The position numbers and the translations under genes are program-made. The notes below the pieces were generated by a model, which was given only the letters and a program-made list of their open reading frames with translations, searched no databases and was not told where the DNA came from. Below, piece after piece: positions 13,963 to 21,564 of a stretch of 24,221 nucleotides of DNA; positions within the stretch are counted from its first letter, which is position 1; each line of letters opens with the position of its first letter. The DNA is from Lachnospiraceae bacterium (lineage in GTDB: Bacteria; Bacillota_A; Clostridia; Lachnospirales; Lachnospiraceae). The stretch is from NCBI GenBank assembly GCA_016291475.1, contig JAEEXJ010000049.1, positions 1 through 24,221 on the forward strand. Reading direction: 5' to 3'.

Positions 13963-15546
13963 ATGGCTATTAAGTGGATAAACTATGACAAACTGGATGC
14001 ATCCGCAAAGCTTGCATCCGATACCCCCGCAGACCTTACCAAGGTTATGGCAGGAGCAGAAGGCGCAGAGAGAGTTGCAAAGTATTCATCTAAGATGGCT
14101 GCAGGTATGGCATTTAACTATGCTGCCAAGAATGTTGATGATGCTATTTTAAAGGATCTTCAAAAGCTGGCCGATGAGGCATGCCTTGCAGAGAAGTTCG
14201 AAGCACTTTACAACGGCGAAGTTATCAATACCGGTGAGAAGAGACTTGTTCTTCACCACCTTACCAGAGGTCAGCTCGGAAATAAGGTTGAGTGCGACGG
14301 CACCGACAAGAGAGCTTTCTATGTAGAGCAGCAGGAGAGGATCGCAGCTTTTGCAAATAAGGTTCACTCCGGTGAGATTGCCAACGAGAAGGGCGAGAAG
14401 TTCACCACTGCAGTACAGATCGGTATCGGCGGTTCCGACCTCGGACCCAGAGCCATGTACCTTGCTCTTGAGAACTGGGCAAAAGTTAACGGCTTCTTCA
14501 AGATGCAGGCTCAGTTCATTTCCAATGTAGACCCCGATGATGCAGCAGGCGTTCTTGCGAATGTCGATGTTGCACATTCTATTTTCATCCTTGTATCAAA
14601 GTCGGGAACCACTCTTGAGACCCTTACCAATGAAGCGTTTGTTAAGGATGCTCTTAAGAAGGCAGGACTTGATCCTTCTAAGCATATGATCGCAGTTACT
14701 TCAGAGACTTCTCCTCTTGCGGGAAACAGCGATTACCTCGATGCATTCTTTATGGATGACTATATCGGCGGAAGATATTCATCAACTTCAGCCGTAGGCG
14801 GAGCGGTTCTTTCACTCGCATTCGGTCCCGAGATCTTCGCGAGATTCTTAAACGGTGCCGCAGAGGAAGATAAGATCGCTACAGGCAAGGACATCCTTTC
14901 CAATCCCGATCTTCTCGATGCACTTATCGGTGTATATGAGAGAAACGTGCTCGGATACGGATCAACCGCAGTTCTTCCTTATTCACAGGCTATGAGCAGA
15001 TTCCCCGCTCATCTCCAGCAGCTTGATATGGAGTCCAACGGTAAGAGCGTTAACCGTTTCGGAGAGCCCGTTGATTATGTGACCGGCCCCGTTATCTTCG
15101 GAGAGCCCGGAACCAACGGACAGCATTCATTCTATCAGCTCCTTCATCAGGGAACCGATATCATCCCTCTTCAGTTCATCGGTTTCAAAGAGAGCCAGCA
15201 GGGTGTTGATGTAGACATTCAGGGTTCCACCAGCCAGAAGAAGCTCTGTGCAAACGTTGCAGCTCAGATCATGGCATTTGCCTGCGGCAAGTCCGATGAG
15301 AACAGCAATAAGAACTTCGCAGGAAACAGACCCTCCAGCATCATCATCGGAGAGAAGCTTACTCCCGAAGCGCTTGGAGCACTTCTTGCTCACTTTGAGA
15401 ACAAGGTTATGTTCCAGGGATTTGTATGGAACTTAAACAGCTTCGATCAGGAAGGTGTTCAGCTCGGAAAGGTTCTTGCAAAGAAGGTTCTCGCTCACGA
15501 GACCGACGGTGCGCTCAAGGCATACAGCGATCTGTTCGATATCTGA
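13963..15546 (+). CDS. pgi: Glucose-6-phosphate isomerase
   Basis: This 527-residue protein carries the standard Pgi motifs in order: IGIGGSDLGPRAMY, the phosphate-binding SKSGTTLET, GGRYSSTSAVGG, QQLDMESNGKS with the catalytic Glu, GEPGTNGQHSFYQLLHQG with the catalytic His, and the C-terminal GVQLGKVLAKK with the active-site Lys. It interconverts glucose 6-phosphate and fructose 6-phosphate in glycolysis. The ribosome site AAGGAGG, 8 bases before the start, is the strongest in the window. Codon choice is also more biased than in neighbours (lysine is almost always AAG), which points to very high expression. Its position after the debranching enzyme links glycogen breakdown to glycolysis. Confidence 0.97.
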   Translation: MAIKWINYDKLDASAKLASDTPADLTKVMAGAEGAERVAKYSSKMAAGMAFNYAAKNVDDAILKDLQKLADEACLAEKFEALYNGEVINTGEKRLVLHHLTRGQLGNKVECDGTDKRAFYVEQQERIAAFANKVHSGEIANEKGEKFTTAVQIGIGGSDLGPRAMYLALENWAKVNGFFKMQAQFISNVDPDDAAGVLANVDVAHSIFILVSKSGTTLETLTNEAFVKDALKKAGLDPSKHMIAVTSETSPLAGNSDYLDAFFMDDYIGGRYSSTSAVGGAVLSLAFGPEIFARFLNGAAEEDKIATGKDILSNPDLLDALIGVYERNVLGYGSTAVLPYSQAMSRFPAHLQQLDMESNGKSVNRFGEPVDYVTGPVIFGEPGTNGQHSFYQLLHQGTDIIPLQFIGFKESQQGVDVDIQGSTSQKKLCANVAAQIMAFACGKSDENSNKNFAGNRPSSIIIGEKLTPEALGALLAHFENKVMFQGFVWNLNSFDQEGVQLGKVLAKKVLAHETDGALKAYSDLFDI

Positions 15547-15557
15547 TGATAATATTT

Positions 15558-15587
15558 AAGGCCTCCCGCATATGCGGGAGGCCTTTT
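15558..15587. terminator. Terminator after pgi, probably bidirectional
   Basis: AAGGCCTCCCGC (15558-15569) pairs perfectly with GCGGGAGGCCTT (15574-15585) around ATAT, making a 28-base perfect palindrome followed by T residues and preceded by A/T-rich sequence. It can serve pgi and the converging minus-strand gene ending at 15608. Confidence 0.93.
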
Positions 15588-15607
15588 TCACATGTCAGAA
15601 TAATTGA

Positions 15608-16690
15608 TTACGGATTTAAGATTACTTCGAGAACCACGGGATTGTGGTCGGTGTAAGTAAACAGTTTATCGATGGTTTCAACGGATTTTACTTCTATGTT
15701 GTCGGAAACGATGAATCCGTCGATAACGTAGTACTGGAAAGTATCGCGGTCTGCCCCTGCAAGAGGCTTATCAAGTGATCTGCAGGTGGGTGATGAAGAG
15801 TCCTGGCAGAAGATCAGATGTTCACCGAACTCGATTTCATGAAGCAATCCGCATTGCCATGTGCCTTCGTATTCGGGATATGCGGAGACGTCGGTGCTTG
15901 AAAATCTCTGGTTGAAATCACCGCCCGCAATCACGTAATTTCCTGCAGTGGCTTCATTCCGGAGAAAGTCAGCCAGCATTCTTGTCTGGGCTGTTTTTCC
16001 TTCACCGTCGTCATAAGCTTCAAGATGAAGGTTTACGATTACCAGCTGCTTGTCACTTCCTTCGATGGGAATCCTGTTAACGGAAAGGCATCTCTTGAGA
16101 TTGAGACATCTTACGGGCCATTTGAAAGGACAGGGAAGCTGGATCCTTTCTGCAGATGATATTCCGTAACGTGAAAAAGTGGTAAGTCCGCTCTCCACTT
16201 TTCCGATGGGGGGAATGGGGTAGGGGATGTAATCTACCTTAAAATTATAGGCAAACGTGCTGTCATAGGCGGGAAATGCATCGGAAATCAGATCTTTTTC
16301 ATTTACATGGTAAGATCTGGATGAATTGATGTCGGTTTCCTGAAGGAGCATGATATCGGGATCTATATCTCTTAAGGAAGATATTACACCGCCTATGTTT
16401 TCACCGACCCTCTGGACGTCTGCGGTATAAACCATATTACCGTTATCCATAAAGAAATCCGCGTTGTCTCCGAGAGCTCCGCATCCAACATTCCATGTGA
16501 CTATCTTAAGACTGTCACCGGGTAAGATGACTTCTTCGGGAGAAGCATTTGAAGAAACCTCCAGTTGCTCCCAATCTGCCGGCTTATATTCTCTTACGGA
16601 TATTACTATCAATAAGACAATGAAAGCAACGACAAGTATGGCGATCAGTACGCCAAGAATTTTTAATAATGTTGATCCTAAATTTCTCAT
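15608..16690 (-). CDS. Membrane-anchored endonuclease/exonuclease/phosphatase-family protein
   Basis: A 360-residue protein with one N-terminal membrane segment (about 8-31) and an outside catalytic domain of the DNase I-like metal-dependent phosphoesterase fold. Active-site motifs are LKIVTWNVG (Asn67), LLQETDIN (Glu119), VIAGGDFNQRF and TDHNPVVLEV near the C-terminus with the catalytic Asp-His. The family includes nucleases, sphingomyelinases and inositol-polyphosphate phosphatases, so the substrate is open; a tethered extracellular nuclease or phosphodiesterase is most likely. The start follows GAGG by 8 bases. It is transcribed alone, divergent from the ATP-grasp operon. Confidence 0.82.
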   Translation of the reverse strand: MRNLGSTLLKILGVLIAILVVAFIVLLIVISVREYKPADWEQLEVSSNASPEEVILPGDSLKIVTWNVGCGALGDNADFFMDNGNMVYTADVQRVGENIGGVISSLRDIDPDIMLLQETDINSSRSYHVNEKDLISDAFPAYDSTFAYNFKVDYIPYPIPPIGKVESGLTTFSRYGISSAERIQLPCPFKWPVRCLNLKRCLSVNRIPIEGSDKQLVIVNLHLEAYDDGEGKTAQTRMLADFLRNEATAGNYVIAGGDFNQRFSSTDVSAYPEYEGTWQCGLLHEIEFGEHLIFCQDSSSPTCRSLDKPLAGADRDTFQYYVIDGFIVSDNIEVKSVETIDKLFTYTDHNPVVLEVILNP

Positions 16691-16725
16691 AATTTTTACC
16701 TCGAATTCACATTTTACTTCAAAAG

Positions 16726-16753
16726 TGGATAATAATCCAGTTTGTGATATACT
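16726..16753 (+). promoter_or_regulatory. Promoter of the ATP-grasp/racemase/Mur ligase operon
   Basis: TGGATA (16726-16731, 4/6), 16 bases, then TATACT (16748-16753, 5/6) preceded by TGA, so an extended -10. The start codon of the first gene is 44 bases downstream. Confidence 0.6.
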
Positions 16754-16797
16754 AAAAGTTGTTGAAAAAAAGGGAAAATGTTGAAAGGAACGTAAAA

Positions 16798-18018
16798 ATG
16801 TCCTTATCTTTTACGGAAAAAGAGTTCATTCCTGTGATGCTCGGAGGAGATATTAACACATATTCCGTCTCCCGAGCTTTCTACGAGAAATATAATGTCA
16901 AGTGTTATGTATTCGGTAAATATCCCACCGGCCCCAGTTATGACAGCAGGATAATCGAATATGAGGCTGATCCCCGTATCGAAACGGATGAGTATTTTGT
17001 GGAGAGGATCAATAAATTCGCGGCCGATCACAAAGACAAGACCATAATACTTGTAGGCTGCGGAGATTCATACGTAGCTCTTTGTTCCAGGCATAAATCT
17101 GAACTTGCGGAGAATATCATCACTCCTTATATAGATTACGAGCTCATGCATTCTCTTCAGATGAAGGAGACCTTTTACGGGCTCTGCGACAAGTGGGGCA
17201 TCGATTATCCCGGAACCGTCATCTATGACAGATCCATGGGAAAAGAATTCGAGATGAATTTCGAATATCCGGTCATCATGAAGCCTTCAAACGGTATTCA
17301 GTATTGGGAGCATCCCTTTGATACCCAGAAGAAGGTCTACACCATCCATGACAGGGAAGAGCTTATAAGTGTTCTTGATGATATCTATGGTGCGGGTTAC
17401 ACCGACAAGATGATCATTCAGGACAGGATACCCGGAAATGATGAGTACATGAGAGTACTTACCTCATATTCGGATCATAACGGAAAAGTAAAGATGATGT
17501 GCCTCGGACACGTTCTTCTGGAAGAGCACACTCCTCACGGACTGGGCAATCATGCCCTTATCATCACGGAGCCCAATGATGAGCTTATGGAGAGAGTCAA
17601 GAATCTTCTTGAATCCATGCATTATGTGGGATATTCGAATTTCGATATCAAATACGATACCCGTGACGGGAAGTTCAAGTTCTTCGAAATAAATACCAGA
17701 CAGGGAAGAAGTAATTTCTATGTAACAGGTTCCGGATTTAACGTAGCGGAATATATTACGGAAGATTATTTCTACGGAAAGGATCTTCCTCTTAAATATG
17801 CAAGGGAAGAGCGTCTTTGGACTGTTGTTCCCAAAGGCGTTGCCCTTAAGTATGTCAAGGATGAAGACCTTAAGAGCAGGATGAAGAGACTCTGGAAGGA
17901 CGGGAAGGTTGTTAATCCCGTATTCTTAAAAGGGGATTCGAATCCCGGAAGAATGTACAGGATGATCAGAACTTACTTCAGCCATTATGTTAAGTTTAAG
18001 AAGTATTACAAGATCTGA
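16798..18018 (+). CDS. asl: ATP-grasp ligase, D-aspartate ligase (Asl)-like
   Basis: ATG 16798 follows AAGGA by 8 bases (a TTG start 39 bases earlier would add basic residues before the conserved EFIPVMLGGDINTYSVSRAF). The 406-residue product matches, from memory, the D-aspartate ligases of Enterococcus faecium and Lactococcus along its whole length: VGCGDSYVALCSRHKSEL, TPYIDYELM, YPVIMKPSNGIQYW (ATP-grasp lysine), MIIQDRIPGNDEYMRVL, MMCLGHVLLEEHTP, and the metal-binding FFEINTRQGRSNFYVTGSG. Asl adds D-aspartate through its beta-carboxylate to the epsilon-amino group of Lys3 in the peptidoglycan precursor. The next gene encodes an aspartate racemase and the third a MurE, which strongly supports the role. 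Another D-amino acid or a carboxylate-amine substrate remains possible. Confidence 0.82.
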   Translation: MSLSFTEKEFIPVMLGGDINTYSVSRAFYEKYNVKCYVFGKYPTGPSYDSRIIEYEADPRIETDEYFVERINKFAADHKDKTIILVGCGDSYVALCSRHKSELAENIITPYIDYELMHSLQMKETFYGLCDKWGIDYPGTVIYDRSMGKEFEMNFEYPVIMKPSNGIQYWEHPFDTQKKVYTIHDREELISVLDDIYGAGYTDKMIIQDRIPGNDEYMRVLTSYSDHNGKVKMMCLGHVLLEEHTPHGLGNHALIITEPNDELMERVKNLLESMHYVGYSNFDIKYDTRDGKFKFFEINTRQGRSNFYVTGSGFNVAEYITEDYFYGKDLPLKYAREERLWTVVPKGVALKYVKDEDLKSRMKRLWKDGKVVNPVFLKGDSNPGRMYRMIRTYFSHYVKFKKYYKI

Positions 18019-18033
18019 TATGGAGATATCCGC

Positions 18034-18741
18034 ATGAGAAAGATTCTCGGAGTGATAGGCGGAATGGGCCCCGAGGCTACCGCATATTTTTACGAAGAAG
18101 TAATAGCACATACGAAGGCTTTGAGAGATCAGGATCATATCGACATGGTCATATTAAGTCATGCATCGATGCCTGACAGAACCGGTGCCATTAATTCCGG
18201 AGAATATGAAGAATTGCTTGCCGCCATGAAGGGCGAGATAGAAAAGCTTGAAAAGTGCGGTGCGGGAAACATTGCCATTCCCTGTAACACATCACACTTC
18301 TTCCTTGATAAGATCCAGGCTATGACTGAGATCCCTGTTATCAATATGATCGAGGAAACCGCCAGATATATCGCGGAAGGTGAGATAAAGGTTAAGAAGG
18401 TTGGAATCCTTGCAACAGACGGAGCGGTTAAGACAGGGCTCTATCAGAAGGCCTGCGAGAAATTCGGTCTTAAGTCCGAGATACCCGATCCCGAATACCA
18501 GCAGAAAGTCATGTCCCTTATTTATGACGATATAAAAGCCGGAAAACTGGGAGACGAAGATAAATTCCATGCTGCAGTCACCAATCTGCAGGGCAAGGGA
18601 TGCAATGTTATAATCCTTGCCTGCACGGAGCTCAGCGTATATAAGAAACATCACAAAGTTCCCATGCACTGTGTTGATGCTCTTGATGTACTGGTAAGAG
18701 AATCCATAACAAGAAGCGGTGCCGAATACGAGGAACTGTAA
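18034..18741 (+). CDS. racD: Aspartate racemase
   Basis: A 235-residue cofactor-independent Asp/Glu racemase-family protein. Diagnostic motifs are GVIGGMGPEATAYFYEEVI at the N-terminus, IPCNTSHFF with catalytic Cys84, and ILACTELSV with catalytic Cys197. The GMGPEAT start is typical of aspartate rather than glutamate racemases. It produces D-aspartate in the cytoplasm. A GGAGA ribosome site lies in the 15-base gap after the ligase gene, so it is co-transcribed and presumably supplies the ligase with its substrate. Confidence 0.9.
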   Translation: MRKILGVIGGMGPEATAYFYEEVIAHTKALRDQDHIDMVILSHASMPDRTGAINSGEYEELLAAMKGEIEKLEKCGAGNIAIPCNTSHFFLDKIQAMTEIPVINMIEETARYIAEGEIKVKKVGILATDGAVKTGLYQKACEKFGLKSEIPDPEYQQKVMSLIYDDIKAGKLGDEDKFHAAVTNLQGKGCNVIILACTELSVYKKHHKVPMHCVDALDVLVRESITRSGAEYEEL

Positions 18742-18750
18742 GGAAATAAA

Positions 18751-20292
18751 ATGGCTCAGGTTTTAACACTAAAACAATATAAAGATGCACTTGATGAAGC
18801 CGGACTTCTTAAGGAATGCATTAACGAAGAAGGCTTCGGAAAAACGATCGCTTTTGTGACTTATGATTCCAGAGAGGTTAAGGACGGTACTCTTTTTATA
18901 TGCAAAGGAGCCGCGTTCAAACCGGAATATCTTAAGTCGGCAATTGCCGACGGAGCATGCGCATACATCTCCGAAACAGGATACGAAGAGGGCGGAGAGG
19001 TTCCTGCCATGATCGTATCCGATATCAGAAAGGCAATGCCCCTTCTGGGAGATCTTTTCTATGATTATCCTCAGAGGAAATTAAATATTACGGGTTTTGG
19101 CGGAACCAAGGGGAAGTCCACTTCTACCTATTATATGAAATATGTAGTGGATGAATATCTGGAGAGCATAGGTAAGCCCGAGAGCGGAGTTTTGTCATCC
19201 ATCGATAATTATGACGGTGTTGTCAGAGAAGAATCCCACATCACAACTGCCGAGTCCCTTGAGCTTCACAGACATTTCTATAATGCCGTAAGCACAGGTA
19301 TTGATTTCATGGAGATGGAGGTATCCAGTCAGGCGCTTAAGTATGACAGGGTTCTGGGCATAGGATTTAATGTTTCGGTATTCCTGAATATCTCCGAGGA
19401 TCATATCAGCCCCAATGAGCACAAGGATTTCGAAGATTATCTTTCTTCCAAGATGAAGATGTTTGCTCTCTCCGAGCATGCCGTTGTCTGCCTTGATACG
19501 GACTGCGCAGAAAGAGTGCTTGAGGAAGCGAAAGCTGCGGGGGATGTTACGACCATAAGCTGTAAGGATCCCAAGGCGGATTATTATGCACATGACATCC
19601 GCAAAGAGGGAAGCAGTATTCTTTTCTCCGTTACCAAAAAGAAGACTCCCGCATTTGAAGAAGAATTTGAGCTTACCATGCCCGGCCTTTTCAACGTTGA
19701 AAATGCATTGGGTGTTATCGCTGCCGCGGAAATATATAACATACCGGTAAATTGTATAAAGGCGGGATTAAGGAAGGCAAAATCTCCCGGAAGAATGGAG
19801 CTTTTTAAGAGCGAGGACGGACTTGTAAACGCATTTGTGGATTATGCTCACAACAAGCTCAGCTTCGAAGCACTTTATTCATCCGTCAAAAAAGAATTCC
19901 CCGGATACAGGATCGTGGGAATATTCGGATGTCCCGGCGGAAAGGCTTATCAGAGAAGGTATGAGCTTCCTCAGGTTGCGGCCAAGTATGGGGATAAGAT
20001 ATACATTTGTGCCGAGGATCCGGGACCTGATCCCGCAGATGAGATCTCGGCAGAGGTTGCCAAGTATGCCCGTGAAGCCGGTATAGAATATGAGGAAATA
20101 GAAGACAGAGGAGCTGCCATTCATAAAGCAATCCTCGAAGTCAGAAAACCTACCGTATTATTAATTACGGGAAAAGGTGAGGAAACAAGACAGAAGTACG
20201 GAACCGTATACGCACCCTGCAGATCGGATGCGGATTATACCAGGGAGTTCATCAAAGAGTATAATGAATCTCCTCATCTGGCACGCAAATGA
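18751..20292 (+). CDS. murE: MurE-type UDP-MurNAc-peptide ligase, L-lysine-adding subfamily
   Basis: A 513-residue Mur ligase with three domains: an N-terminal UDP-binding part (TYDSREVKDGTLFICKG), a central ATPase with P-loop GFGGTKGKST (117-124), TTAESLELH, MEMEVSSQALKYDRV and FLNISEDHISPNEH, and a C-terminal domain with SPGRMELF, FVDYAHNKLSFEAL and GIFGCPGGK. These variants (GTKGKST, SSQAL, DHISPxEH) match, as I recall them, MurE of streptococci and lactobacilli, which adds L-lysine. The meso-DAP signature DNPR is replaced by EDPG (Glu422-Gly425) in AEDPGPDPADEI, close to the DDPN of lysine-adding enzymes. It is the third gene of an operon with D-Asp ligase and Asp racemase, 9 bases after the latter. 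Its stop abuts that of the opposing gene. Confidence 0.85.
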   Translation: MAQVLTLKQYKDALDEAGLLKECINEEGFGKTIAFVTYDSREVKDGTLFICKGAAFKPEYLKSAIADGACAYISETGYEEGGEVPAMIVSDIRKAMPLLGDLFYDYPQRKLNITGFGGTKGKSTSTYYMKYVVDEYLESIGKPESGVLSSIDNYDGVVREESHITTAESLELHRHFYNAVSTGIDFMEMEVSSQALKYDRVLGIGFNVSVFLNISEDHISPNEHKDFEDYLSSKMKMFALSEHAVVCLDTDCAERVLEEAKAAGDVTTISCKDPKADYYAHDIRKEGSSILFSVTKKKTPAFEEEFELTMPGLFNVENALGVIAAAEIYNIPVNCIKAGLRKAKSPGRMELFKSEDGLVNAFVDYAHNKLSFEALYSSVKKEFPGYRIVGIFGCPGGKAYQRRYELPQVAAKYGDKIYICAEDPGPDPADEISAEVAKYAREAGIEYEEIEDRGAAIHKAILEVRKPTVLLITGKGEETRQKYGTVYAPCRSDADYTREFIKEYNESPHLARK

Positions 20293-21426
20293 TCATTTGA
20301 TCCATCCGAGGTAGATCGCGATGAATTCGCCGATATCATACATACCTTTCAGCCAGATCAAAACAGCACCGAGATAAAGAGGCCACAGCGCCTCTTTTTT
20401 CTTTTCAATGATAAAAATGCTGCGGGATACTATCACACTGATCATAAGGCACATTGTGCCGAAGGTTGCTCTGTCGGGATAGTGGGGAGAGAGGATCATT
20501 GCGCCCCAGGAAAGAAGTGCACCTGTGAGGAGAATGATCTCAGCTTTTTTAAGCTTTATTCCGAGGATGGGAATGCTGATGATTAAAACAGCGGCCAGCG
20601 TAAGGAGTGTCAGCATCTGGAAAGAGAAAAGTGCTTTGCACTCACTGTAGCATCTGAGGAACAGCTTCCAGAGAATACCGTATTCGTTATTTGCTTCTGC
20701 GGCTCTTACGAAATTTCCGGGAGCCGCGATACACATGATGCAGCCAAAGAGGCAGATCAGGCTGCCTTCGGGCATCCAGACCGGAATCTTCCTCGAACTC
20801 TTTTTCATAAGATACATTACGATGAGAGAGACGATAAAGCAGGTGGGGCCCATATTCTCGTTGCTCCATCCTGCGATGAGGGCGAGGGGGATCATCCAGA
20901 ACACGATCCCGGGGAGAGGCTTTACCTCACCTTCGACTTCTCTTAAGTAGCAGAACATATAGAAAAGAAGGAAGGCGGTGATGTACAGATAATTAGCCGC
21001 ACCTGCTTCCCAGAACATGCTCATTTTCCAGTTTGCGGAAAGACCGATGATAAGGCCTGCGGTAAGGGTCATTGGAACGATACCGGGTTTCAGGCTTGAC
21101 GATATTTTGGAACACAGGATTATCGTAAGGGACAAAACAAAGAGCCAAAGGGTGTTTAAGACATCCGCAAAACCTTCCCCTGCCATGAGGATAAGCTGGA
21201 GAAGTCCGTGAGCCAGGCTTCTTCCCCCCCAGTTATGCCAATGCCATACCTGTGCATGTATGATATCTGAAATTGAAGAAATGGGTGTGCTCGAATCAAG
21301 AAGGGTCGAGTACCAGAGATCATCCATCATAAAGGGGATGATACGGTTTGTGAAGAATACAATAACAGCGGTTATTGCAAGAATCAAAAGAGTAATGCAA
21401 GTCAGTTTTTTACGAGATTTTTCCAT
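20293..21426 (-). CDS. Polytopic membrane protein, DUF6056-like
   Basis: The 377-residue protein has about nine to ten membrane segments. A conserved-looking outside loop after the first segment reads PFMMDDLWYS, followed by WHWHNWGGRSLAHGLLQ, with a further motif IAAPGNFVRAAE. The acidic DD pair after the first membrane helix and the many-pass layout recall GT-C-type glycosyltransferases and the DUF6056 family; function is unknown, though cell-surface glycan assembly is a reasonable guess given the peptidoglycan operon alongside. No ribosome site precedes ATG 21426, and a promoter -10 box lies only 8 bases upstream, so the message may start at or near the start codon. Its TGA touches the TGA of murE on the other strand. 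Confidence 0.65.
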   Translation of the reverse strand: MEKSRKKLTCITLLILAITAVIVFFTNRIIPFMMDDLWYSTLLDSSTPISSISDIIHAQVWHWHNWGGRSLAHGLLQLILMAGEGFADVLNTLWLFVLSLTIILCSKISSSLKPGIVPMTLTAGLIIGLSANWKMSMFWEAGAANYLYITAFLLFYMFCYLREVEGEVKPLPGIVFWMIPLALIAGWSNENMGPTCFIVSLIVMYLMKKSSRKIPVWMPEGSLICLFGCIMCIAAPGNFVRAAEANNEYGILWKLFLRCYSECKALFSFQMLTLLTLAAVLIISIPILGIKLKKAEIILLTGALLSWGAMILSPHYPDRATFGTMCLMISVIVSRSIFIIEKKKEALWPLYLGAVLIWLKGMYDIGEFIAIYLGWIK

Positions 21427-21434
21427 AAAAAAAT

Positions 21435-21461
21435 AATATATCAGAGGCGGATTTTGGTCAA
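21435..21461 (-). promoter_or_regulatory. Promoter of the DUF6056-like gene
   Basis: On the minus strand TTGACC (21461-21456, 5/6), 15 bases, then TATATT (21440-21435) preceded by TGA, an extended -10. The predicted start is about 21428, only some two bases ahead of the ATG at 21426. Confidence 0.5.
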
Positions 21462-21481
21462 ACGGTTACGCAGGGCTTCGA

Positions 21482-21510
21482 TTGAAATATCCGATTCAAA
21501 ATAGTATTAT
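21482..21510 (+). promoter_or_regulatory. Promoter of trkA-trkH
   Basis: TTGAAA (21482-21487, 5/6), 17 bases, then TATTAT (21505-21510, 5/6). It is divergent from the DUF6056 promoter in a 138-base gap and 54 bases ahead of the trkA start. Confidence 0.7.
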
Positions 21511-21564
21511 ACATCATGTAGTGTTTTGCTCGAAAAAAGGTGGCATATATGCCCCGGAGGATTT

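Noticed and set aside
16759..16797. TTG start adding 13 residues to the Asl-like ligase
   Set aside because: The added residues are lysine-rich and unlike the family, and AAGGA precedes ATG 16798 properly.
21526..21564. Start adding 13 residues to TrkA
   Set aside because: TrkA proteins begin directly at the Rossmann strand (M-x-I-V-I-x-G-x-G), and CGGAGG supports ATG 21565.
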